Below are positions 40,001-52,000 of a DNA stretch of 64,000 bases, one piece after another. The number at the start of each line of letters is the position of its first letter. Position 1 is the first letter of the stretch. The notes beneath the pieces were generated by a model. It was not told the origin of the DNA. It was given only the letters and a program-made list of their open reading frames with translations, and made no database searches. Source of the DNA: Yponomeuta sedellus (Eukaryota > Arthropoda > Insecta > Lepidoptera > Yponomeutidae); contig OW203725.1 of assembly GCA_934045075.1 (NCBI GenBank), positions 23,009,714-23,073,713 on the forward strand, given 5' to 3'. The translations under genes were made by a program, and so were the position numbers.

Positions 40001-43000
40001 AACCTTACTGCGATGCAGAAAGAGACCCGCGCTGTGATCGTGATCCGGACCGGCAGCCACGACCATAAAGTCAACCTCGACTTTCCATCTAACTTGACGA
40101 CCTCTGTGGCGTAGCGGTAGCGCATCTGCCTACCATGCAAGAGGTCCCGGGTTCGAATCCCGGCTGGGGACAAAAAAAAACCCCAGGTCTTGGTTGTTTA
40201 CACGTTTGTGATGTCGTTGTTTCTGGTTCCCACGACACAGGGTATCCTAGTGTGGGGCCAGAAGCAATGTATGTGCCTGTATGTAAATGTTATGTTAACT
40301 ACTATTAGTACCTCAACCTCGCCTCGCTCCGCACTAACCTCGTTGTTGCAAGTCTTGATCATGAGCAGAGTCGGTTCATGGTGCTCGACCCGCACGTAGA
40401 AGGTTGTGAGCGAGCACCCGTGCTCCTCAGTCGTGTACAGGAGCACCGGCTGGTACATTGTGATCCGGACCGGCAGCCACGACCATAGGGTGAAAAGCTG
40501 CAAGCGTTTTACGGTGATCTTAGTAATACGCAGTCGGAGTTTAGGTAAGGTTAGGAGTCGGACCTCGTGTTTATAACCTGTGTCAATAGGAGGGTTCCTC
40601 GAGCGGTAATTCCCATACAAATGTGCTATACAAATGAATTGCCGAATCGCAGTGAAACTTCTCCTATTAAGAGCATACAAATCGATGCTTGATCGTAGGT
40701 AATGAGAATTGAGTATAAAGAAATAAAACGTACGTTAGATAAGTACATCTCATTCTGTTTCCTCATCGCGTAGATTGTTATTATAACGTAGGTATTTATG
40801 TATGTTTATCATAACTATATATGTAACTGTTTATGTAGGCATATTGTTATTTACGTAAGTAGTGAATTAATATATTCATACTATTTGCACCGACTACCCG
40901 TCTCTTATTTCCTTCAGCAACTTTCCGTCATAAGGTTGTCTGGAAGAAATTGCTTTTAGTAATAAGGCCGTCAATTGTACGTTGTGTCTTTACATGTTTT
41001 ATAATATGTACTCTGGTGTACAATAAAGAATATTCTTGTCTTATCTGTCAATAATATGTTTCGATTTTTTTTTCACAACTAAGCATATTTAAACCAACCT
41101 CTATTTGCGTCATGTAAATATTGGTAATATTTTATTGCGATACGGCGATGTCGTGTGTGAATTAAAACCAAGCTACTTTCGTAAGGAATTCGCTTTACGT
41201 GGAACCCAGAAACCATTTAAGGCAAACCGTTAAACAACGCGCCAACTCGCTCTTCGCGATATGATTAAAGCGAGAGGACCCGATGTTTGTCGGCTGTTTT
41301 CAGATTGTTTCCTTAATGGCACAGGTTATACAAAATTACGTTTACTCTAACTGCTGTCTCCTATAAACAATCTGACTCATGTAAAGAGTTTGACAGTAAA
41401 TATTTTTTTACGTCAAAACGAACCAGTCAAGAATTTGTCGCACCGATTATAGGAAGGCAGCATTAGGGGTTGCCGTTGATTCTGTTCGATGTATTTTGTA
41501 ATGTGCAATGTAAATTGCCGAGAGATTTACTGTAATTGTTACATTAGACTACGTTAGTGTAAATAAAGAGTAATGAATCTGGGGGTGAAGGCTCCTAGGG
41601 TAATTAACTACAGGTAGTGTCAGAATGAATGTGTATAACATTTATAGAGGGTTGTAACCCTAAGCTGTAATTTACCCAGACTCAGCCATGGTAATGTAAG
41701 TCCCGTAAGTATCAGCCCCATGGGTTTTACACTGACGCAGTCTAATGTAACAATACAATTTATTTATTCAAAATTATGTTTATTGGCACAAATAAATCTT
41801 TTGTAATACAGAGAGTATTGTAAAGAGGTTCGAAATTTCACTGATGCCGGTAGGTCGCCCATTAGCTCAGTTGGGAGGGCGCTGGCACGGTTAGCCAGAG
41901 GTCGCGGGTTCGTGTCCCGGCATGGGTGGAATTTATAGCCTCTAAATAGGGTTTTAAAATCTTTTGTAAGTAGACTTCGTTTAACCAACATTCAGGACGT
42001 CACAACTGTTAGTCTCCTAAACCAATTAGTCTCAGTTAGGACGCTTACAAGTGCATCGGTGCGGTGCATTGTGCAATGCATGTACCTACTATACCTCTTT
42101 AAAATTATATACATCTACGTAACTAGTATTATTTAAAACAAAAAACTGGACTATACAAAACGCATGCAACATTTAGAGCTAAAAATACATTTACAAAAAT
42201 AGACAATATTTTTTTTCAATGTTAAAAATTAATTAATTAATAACTAGTCAGACGATTGCATCGAAACAGATCATTAATCTAAACTAGCGTATTGCTACAG
42301 TGTACGTATGTATACAAACTATAAAATCAAAAACTATACAATGTTGGGTAAACATGAGACTAAATTCATTAACCCCTTCGGATACCATTATTTCTTTAGC
42401 ATTACAGTACTTTCAAATCAAAAACGTAGCCTACTGATTCTACTTCAAACGTAGGTCGTAGGTAGAATATACCTCGGGCTCTAAGAGTAGGTTTCGGTTT
42501 TCGCCGAAAGCACACGAGTGTAATACTACTTCCTGCTCTGTTTTTCGAAAATTAAGTGTCATATTAGTTCCGATATTTCTATTACACGAATATATCCGAA
42601 TCTATCTGATAGTAGCCGAGGTATAATCTAAAAGCTAACAGATTTATTATATTCAAAGAAATTACTTTAACGTAGCGGAAACAAAAAAGCCTCAACAAGA
42701 CGCTTTTCTTTTCAACCTTTCAGAATTTTAAGCAACTAGCTGATAAATAGTAGTCTAATTAATAGTAGAATCAAGCGTGAAATTTCTGGACAACTTTACA
42801 TCTTAATTCCCCCGCTGAAACCCCCCCACTTTACTGGGCATGCGTCATAATTACACGTGATTATTCCACACTGCCAAAATACCGATCTCTACGTGCTGTC
42901 CCATCTGGCGACTTATAGTTCCAGACCAAACCTAGAGTTAACTAAAACTGTTTTTATACGGATTTATGCTCGTTTATTACATTTTTACAATTTTTGATGA

Positions 43001-46000
43001 GTCATCCGAGACCACGGCACCTGAAAAAGTGCCAAACGTCGGGAAAATTGTAAAAATGTAACAAACGAGCATAAATCCGTATAGAACAGTTTTAATTATG
43101 TCTAGTGCTCGTGTTAACCTTAGAAAATACTAAACCTAGAGTTTCCTAAGAAAACGTTCATTTTATTTATTTTAATGCAGTTTCCTGTCTCGGTACAAGC
43201 AACGCTTCCTAGGAATCTAAGCATTTATGGCAATTCATGATAACGCTTTCGAAGAAAACCATAGATTCACCAACAGACTAGACTGTTCAGATTTGTGCAC
43301 ACAGCTTTATATACATTGGCCAAGGGTAGACTAAAATTACTTCAAATAACGCTTAGCAAATAGCGTTCCATTTATTTTTTAAGCAGCCAAAATAAATGAG
43401 GAGAACCAAAGTTACTGTCTACATTTTACGACCAAAGTAATGTAAGGAGACTGGCTCAGCATCCGCTGCCGAGTCTCAGATCGAATATCGCTGATAAATG
43501 GTAGCGTTTCTTCTTCATTGAAAAAATATTTAAAAAAACCAACGTTTCGGCTGTGCGCTCAAAGCCAAATGCCAGCCTCTTAAGTCACCAGACGGGTTTA
43601 AAACCCTACGATCCCCTCAAAGTACCAATCGGGCCTCGAACCTTCTGTCTGAGATCGGACGAGTGTCGCTCCTGATCACTGAACACGGCGTTTGGAAATG
43701 GAAACCACAGGGCGCGGTGGGAGGTGCGGGGACTCTGCAAGGGGCGCTCAAGGGTTAGGGGAGTCCGTAGGTCACGTGACTAGGTGTCCTGAGCGTCGAA
43801 GTTGTTTAATTAGCACAGCGGTAAGTCTGTTACAAGCCCCCGTAGCAGGAGCTAAAGGGGCCATAAGTCAAGTGACGAGACAACCTGAGCGTTTTATGTG
43901 TTTAGTTAGCTCAGCGGTAAGTTTGTTACAAACCCGAAACAGGAGCTAAAGGGGCCATAAGTGAAGTGACGAGACAATCTGAGCGTTCTAGGTATTTAGT
44001 TAGCTCAGCGGTAAGTCATTGCAAGCCCTCAAACAGGAGCTAAAGGGGCCATAAGTCAAGTGAGCATTGTAGGTGTTTAGTTAGATCAGCGGTACGTGTT
44101 TACGGCGTTAAGTGGTAATGGGAAGTCGACACATCACTGCACGCATGATCCAGAAAACGTGACGGGTACTGAATCCAGGCTAACTATTTACTTACAGGGA
44201 TCTGTAATGGTCACAGTAACATTGCCTCCATGAAACCTAGGGGATTTCCCTTATTTCCCCGACATATTTTTAACTGTCATCCATTGTTCATTGTTTTAAT
44301 ATTATGTGAGTATAGAGTTAGGAACCAAATATTGCTTTGTAATAAAACTACTAGACCTAGTGGTCCTAAAAAACTGTTCGAAACAAATAACATCAATATA
44401 GCACAAAACGACACAGAAACAGAGAAAGAAATATATAAATACAACTGGCAACCATGCGCAACTGAATCATCAATAGCTGACGTATACTTACCATAGACAA
44501 CGCAAATAAACAATAAAAAGAACAAGCGACGACGGTTTAATTTTTAATCTGGCTGGAAAAGTCCTTTTGAAGCTCTATAAAAGAAAGAAAATACTTCAAA
44601 AGAACAATTTTGAAATAGGAACACCTATGATTGCAAGCGGTGCATCTAACATCGATAGTAAAATAGCCGCGCATATAGTCGGTGCTCTGGTTTTGGTCCC
44701 AGCCACGGTAATCAGAATTGCTTACGAATATATTTTTCTTACAAGAAAAAGCGCAACTAACGCATATACTTTCTTAACGATCTCAAGATATGTATTGTGC
44801 ACTTCTTGAATTGCCTTAGCCTTCGTTGAGAACGGCACTAATCAGTCACATTCGAAGTTCTTTTCTAGAAAAATAAATAGGACCAAAACCAGGCTCGGGC
44901 AAGGCCAAGAACAGAGCTTGCGCCCTACAAATATGCGGGCACCGTAAAAAAAAAGGAAACGTTCTCTTTGCTAGAGTTGAATTGAACCTTACTTCGCTTT
45001 GGTCAAGTATCCGCGACTTGATCGTCTGTATGGGATATACGCCCATCGACAACGCACGGGGGCCAGGCGAATGGGCGCCCTAAAGTCGACAAAAGAAAAC
45101 ATCGAAAACACTCAGTTAGCACTGCACTCCACACGGAAACACAATCGAGACGAGGAAAGGAAGAGATGGCACAATCGATCGACTGACATGCTTCGTTATC
45201 CATCACTATTTGTTTATAAACGCCATTGAACATTGAGTCTGGCTACACCACAGGATTGTACAAGGAGACATTTAAACAACCCATACCTTTGTTCCGAATA
45301 TGTATAATTATGTATCACCTCGTTTTATCTAGTGGAGTTAAGATAATGGTTTGGGCATTCCTTTTTATTTTATATAACATAATCCATCCTAACATAACCT
45401 TGTAATACAATAATAATTTTGACAGTAGATTGAAAGTGCACACATTTAGGTATTATGGGTTAATCGTTATCCCCCTGTACAGTTTCTTTCGTCGAGGTAC
45501 GTGATCATGGTCACCCACACACATGCTCTGCAGTCTTATTAGTTAAAAAACAAAAATAAGATAGAGTAAGAGTAAAAAACACCACATTAAAAACATCTGA
45601 CATTTAAAGCCAAAATGGAATGATTGTATTTTTTTTTTGATGTTTTTTCTTATTTACGATTCTGTAAAAACGAAATTGACGTTAGAGGGACTAATGACAC
45701 AACGCTTGACAAGTGACAACATAATAATGACAAAAGTAATATCATTCAACAAGACCCTTAGCTACACTGACTTAAAAAAACATAACATTTTTACTTGAAA
45801 TTAAAAAGAGAAATCTGACAACTATAACTCGGCTGCATCAACATCTGACGTAAATAATGACAACCGGACACTGATGATCTATGGTGTATTCCGAAATGCG
45901 ATGAAATCGATTACAGTGCCAATCCATATAAGTGCAGTAGGCATTAGAACACTATTTCGGGCGAGTTACTTTGGGACTACTAAATTTGGTCGGATACGCG

Positions 46001-49000
46001 CTGTAATCGATTTCATCGCATATCGGAACGCAGGGCTTGTAGTCAGTGGATACTGATGATCTAGCAGTCAGTATCGACGTCATTTCCGCTTCCGAAGATG
46101 TTGGTCTGACCGAGTTACATAGAAAAACGGACGCACACATGAATAGTTTCGTTTTCAACATTTTATCGTACAGAGAAAGGAAGAAAACATGAGGGAGAAA
46201 ATCGAGAAGTCGTGTGTCGAATGGATCGATTGATAAATCGACAAGTTAGTCGTGTTAAGGAAATAAAACTCGAGTAATGGGTCGATAATGGTATAAACAA
46301 CTCTAAAAAAAGCAAAGCCACTCCTAATCTTGCCAGTTACTATACCATTTGTTTGCACGCTTCCTCAGACATTCTCTGCAAACCAAGAATACTTTGATGC
46401 ATTATCAATATATTCCTACAATTTCACACATTGGAACACTTCCCACGACTGGATTGGCGTTTACACGAAATGATCTAACACAAATCATCCTTTGCAGTGC
46501 TTGTGCAGAGTTGGAGTTATTGGGACATCAAAGCGCACCATTACATAAAAATTTAATCAATCTATCCTTTAGTAAAATATGACAGTGATTGAAACAGTTA
46601 CGATGGCTCTGCCAACTACCTATAACTGGTCTCTTATGTATTTCGCTAAATCCGCCAGGGCAATGACGTGGGAAATATATAAAGTTTAAATTTAAAAAGG
46701 TGAGGGACAATAAGCCTTAAGGAAGCACGGGCTTTGACCCGTTTTTTGTTTACCCTGGAGATATCACTTCGTCCGTAAAGAATATCACTAAAACATTCGA
46801 ATCAATGCCAATACGGTATCTACTTGAAGTGACATTCTAAACAAGTTATGTGTCGCTAAAGTTGCAGCAGCAAACGGTAAAAGATTTAGGTCAATTTTAA
46901 TTTAAACAAAAAAAACGCCACTCAGAATCTTGCAATACTGTAATATATGTAAGAAAAAGATCTAATGCAGTCTGTTTTAATCAGTAAGTGCATTGTGTAG
47001 AAAGTTGATTTTGCGACACGTAAGTTGTTTTAAATATCTCATTGACTACATTGGACTCCGCGTGCCACTCTCGGGCTGCAGATACTGCATATTGTATTGC
47101 CACATTTTCATCAATAACGAAGCGGTTGCTTACCTCGCGTATGGTCAGCGTGTGCGACATCATCTGGATGTTGACCTGCGACTGACTCGTGGGCAGGTTA
47201 TCGGAGGAGCGCGATCGCACAAGCCGCGAGCCAGTGATCACCTGCTTCGACTTGAGCGTCATCTCAGTCTTTATGAACACCCGGGATATGTATTGTGAGC
47301 TGCGGGCAGAACACTTGAGGTTATAAAGTAAAGTAAAGTACAGTCTGTTAGCTTTTACAACTGATATGACACTTAACTAAATAGACTTAATAAGAAAAAG
47401 TTTTATACAGAGCAAGAAGTAGTATTACACTCGTGTGCTTTCGGCGAGAACCGAAGCCTACTCTAGAACCCGAGGTATATTCTAAAAGCTAACAGACTTT
47501 AAATATTGTTCTATTGCACAAACATAATTGTATATAATATGTACAATTACACACTATTAAATATAATTTAATAGTGTGTTAGGGAGTGAAGTTGGGTCGG
47601 ATTAATGGCGGACTGTGAAAGGCCACAACACCAGGCGCGGTCAGGTACAGGATAGGTGAGCGTCCCGTGACTACCGCTAGTGGCATTTTTCCGAGCGCTT
47701 CCGTGCTTCGCAAGGCACGTTAAGCCGTTGGTGCCGGCTGTCATATAATGGCAGTCGTTAAGCCCTGTCAGAGGCCTTATGGGCGGCTTGATAACTTCTG
47801 ACAGTAAGGCCCGCCACTGTCTTACGACCCTCCACCAACCCGGACTTGGCCCCCGTGGTGGAGTATGGCCTAACCTTCCTGCGATGCAGGAAGAGACCCG
47901 TGCCCCAGCAGTGGGGACATACAAGGGTTGATAACGTAACGTAACGTAACGTGAAAGGCCAACTGAGACCGGGGAAAGCGGTGTACTTAAATGCAGATGT
48001 ATTATAATTGTGCTAAGCAAACTAAGGGCCAGTTTCTGTATTGAGAATTTCGCTAAGTAAATATTTAACTGTTGTTCTCTCTCTTCGCATTTCTCAGTAA
48101 AGAGTGTGGCAGAACGCTACTTATATTACCCCAAACGGCTAAGTATGAGCAAGGGAAGTTACCGTAAAGTGTCGTTTTACAGAAACTACGTCATCTAACC
48201 TGCTTAAGCCACATTTTATTAGCTACAATATCAATCTTGCAAATCAGCATGTATGTGTCATCGCTTTTTTAGGAAACCCTATATTTGGCCAATGACAACT
48301 GAAAAACTTATCTGATGAATCTATTCATCAGTCTTTGAACAACAACAATGGCTATGATCAAGGTTTTGATTTAACAAACTCTATCCGTGGCTATACCATT
48401 CTCATAAGTCTATCCGTCTCTTCCGAGAAACATTCTTGCAGTACTTGTCAACGCTAAACTAAGGTGATACAAGCTAACTCTGTCCTTTGGGCCTGGCAAG
48501 TCGCCAACTAGTTTTGCCGAAGATCTCACCTCAGCGCCCGTATGCTGAACGCAGTCCTGAGCAGTTTGGTGGGCGATGCGGGCATATTCTTGCAGAACTT
48601 GTCTATGGCGTGGTCGACCCCGTTCTTGGTCGCTTCGGCGTACCACTCCGAGCTCTGGTTCGACGAATGCTTATGGAACAGGATGAGGATCGCCAGCGCC
48701 ACCCGGTAGAACACCTGGAATTTATGTAAGGGGTCTATTATTGACCTGGTGTGTTTGTGTTGCTTAGACCTGATAATCGACCTTGAAAGCTGTCATACTG
48801 TTGGTTGCTGTCAGGTCTTTAAAGAGTAGGCGCTGCTACGTGTCAGGTCTTTAGAGATTACAGGTTAGGCTTAGGGCCACTGCCATCGACGGAAGACTAT
48901 GATGATAAAATAAGTCATCACCCTAACCTTCAATTCTTCAGTGAAACGAACCGGCGGGATTCGGGTATTCGGTCTTTGGAGATTACAGGTTAGGCTTAAG

Positions 49001-52000
49001 GCCACTGCCATCGTCGGAAGACTTATGATGATAAAATAAGTCATCACCGTCACCTTCAATACTTCAGTGAAACACCGCGACGAGATTCGGGTAAAAACGC
49101 CAGTATCTGCTATTGGAGCCTGGCAAATAAATATGTTCACTTTCACGAAAACATCCCACCGAAGACATCGATGGTAATTCATCATCCTCACCTCGATATT
49201 GCATAGAAAAAGCAGTCCAACACACTGACGGAATGCAAGAACGGTAAAGCTACCTATCACTGCCGACCAACATATGCCGCTATAACTTTGATGACAACAT
49301 GTGGTAGTAATGTATTGAACCAGTTTAAACTGGATATTTCACAGCAGGTGGAAAAGTTTTGATCAAACCATTTTAATCCACACGCACCTAATCAGTTTCA
49401 CTCACGAATAACGCAGCACAATAATAAAAAATAGAATAAAATTGAATTATAACCTACTAGCCTTTTGTCGGTAGAGTCCGACCAGGTTTCGCTATGATTC
49501 GCAGAGCTTAGAGACGGAGCTCGCGTCGTCGGTTGCTGTCGGTTGGTACAGTCTATTTATTCTTACTTGTCCAATTTAGTAAACAAGATTCTACCCTCAA
49601 ACTGTGACTTTTTAGTCCAAAACTGCCATATTTCCATAAGTGAAGTAACCTGGAATACACTTTTAGATAACACGCTGCCAATTTTATAAACATAGTTCAT
49701 GATAGTCCATGAATTTGCGAGAAAATGTCTAGTTTAGGCATCTAATCTCAATTTTAAGGTTAGAATCTTGTTTACTAAATTGGACAAGTAAGAATAAATA
49801 GACTGTAGAGTAAAATTATACCTAATATTATCAAGCTATTGTCCTCACCTTGATCCCCTCGTGGAAGAAGCAGTCGAGCACCCGGACGAGGTGCGGGAAG
49901 GGTAAGGCCGCCAGTATCCACCACTGCCAGTCGGCGTAGATGCGCTCGGGCCCGATGGCGCCGGACAGTCTTGTGAGGTGCTGCGCAGCCGACTTCTGCA
50001 GACAAGGACGGCGGTTAAGGAAGCCGTTTGGATGTCACCACGGTCGGAAAAAGACACAAGACTCTACGCGAGAGCGATATACGCCATACCACTCATCAAT
50101 GCTAGTTGAATTAAAGAGCGTCTGTGTGGTATAAACCCTTTGTATGTCCCGACTGGTGGGGCACGTGTCTCTTCCTGCATCGCAGGCAGCCCATACTCCA
50201 CCACGGGGGGCAAGTCTGGGTTGGAGGAGGATTGTAAGACAGTGGCGGGCCTTATTGTTAGATGTTATCAAGCCGCCCATAAGGACTCTAACATGGCTTA
50301 ACGACTGCCATTACATGACAGCCGGCACATAAAATAAGATCTCTATCGACATCTAAATGAAGTGGCCCTTGATGAATGTGTTTACTTTGTTAAAATCAGT
50401 TGTAGCTGCTTAGATCTAGAACTCTCCGTTCTAGCTCTTCAAGAGAACATAGGCTTTATAGTTATCGATCGATCAATATCAACTCTTGTATGTCCCCCCT
50501 GCTGGGGCACAGTTCTCTTCCTGCATCGCAGGAAGGTTAGGCCATACTCCACCACGAGGGCCAAGACCGGAGTGGTAGAGGATTGTAGTCACGGGACGGT
50601 CACCCAATAGGCACCTGACCGCGCCTGTTGTTGCTTAACTCAAGTAATTGATTCCAAACGCTCGGTACGACTAGGCCGCGAGCGATTCATAGTTTAACCC
50701 TCCACAAATGTTTGTCAGTACAACGTAATACTGGCATTATCGTAAATCTAAAATCTATAAACGCAGAGAATTTAGGAGCTTATCGAATACGTACATCGAA
50801 TATTTTATCTATCCACTCATCTAAGTGCAGAAATCTCTGGTCTGACTTATGCACTACATACAGTTCTTTACTCTAGCTGGAGTTTCGTTAGCGCGTCTAG
50901 TTATATCATACAGACACGGAGGAAAATAAACAACTCGAATACACCCGGAGCAATATTCGCGGGGATAATAGTTAGTATATTCAATTAAATGTCGGATGTT
51001 TACATGAGCCAGTTACTGAGATGGACGCGTGTACCGATTTAGATTGCTGGGTAAACTTTTTTCGAGCAGTTTCTGTGAATTTCGGGTTGAACATCGAGAA
51101 GGCTAATCAACGGCGCAACTGCGGGAATGTTTGCTTGATAATCGTGAAACACTTAGGCATTTTAGACGAATTTTACGGCGATCAAACAATGATAGTACGA
51201 GTAAATAAATATGGTAACCAAATCATAACACATAATATGGTAGTTTGGGTCCAGCCAAACTCTGGTATCATACGCGGCCGAAGGGATTGTGTTGTGAGGA
51301 AGAAATTTACTTATTTATATTCAAAGTGTAACAGAATTACTAAAGAAATATATCGAGCGAATGTGGCCGGAAAGGGACGTAAGAGGCAGACATACTGCGA
51401 CCAATTAGGGGATGTAGTAGCGAAGGCCAAGGTAAAAGTACCCAAAGCGTGCGTGAAATGAAATAAAATGAAGAGGTTTTATTCAAAGTAGCGCAGAAAC
51501 TGCGGCTTAAAGAACGTTACAATCAAACTAGTCGTTATATGCGTGCGTGCATATAACGACTAGTACAAGTATATGAAGGGAAAGAGGTCTGTAAGGATCG
51601 TGGCAAGTGTTAAACAGTCGCTGCCTACCCATCCGGAGTACAGGCGTGAGGTAATGTAATAGGCCTACGGTTCCTCCGCGACAGATATTGTTATCGATAA
51701 AATTTATTGTCATTCCGGCAGCAACGCGACAAAACAATGTGGAACAGAAGTTTAGATTCACACAACCACGAAAGCAGTCTTCTTCATAAGTTAAGGCGGC
51801 CCAAGGAGCAATTCTCATACCAACTTAGTTTGGTTTTATTTGATTTTTCAGATTTATCTCATTCCTGACACTTTTGTACTAACACTTTTTACGAAAAATA
51901 ATATGCAACAAAAGATATGATTTTTTCCATTGGCTAGTGTCACTGCCTGGAGTAGAATCAAAAACACTTTTAATTTTCTATTCAGGCACTTTACAGGTTT

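Larger units (their letters stand above)
40498..47133 (-). other. sky: sky intron (6.6 kb)
   Basis: Holds a LINE 3' tail (about 40930-41048), a family 4 SINE (41805-41965), a repeat related to the 47342-47498 MITE (42462-42650), a foldback element (42944-43093), short tandem repeats (43745-44100) and an inverted-repeat element (45890-46035). Stretches 44100-45880 and 46050-47130 show no recognised gene or repeat. Confidence 0.6.

Noticed and set aside
44567..44809. 80-aa plus ORF in the sky intron
   Set aside because: No recognisable family features and no supporting signals; short ORFs of this size are frequent here by chance.
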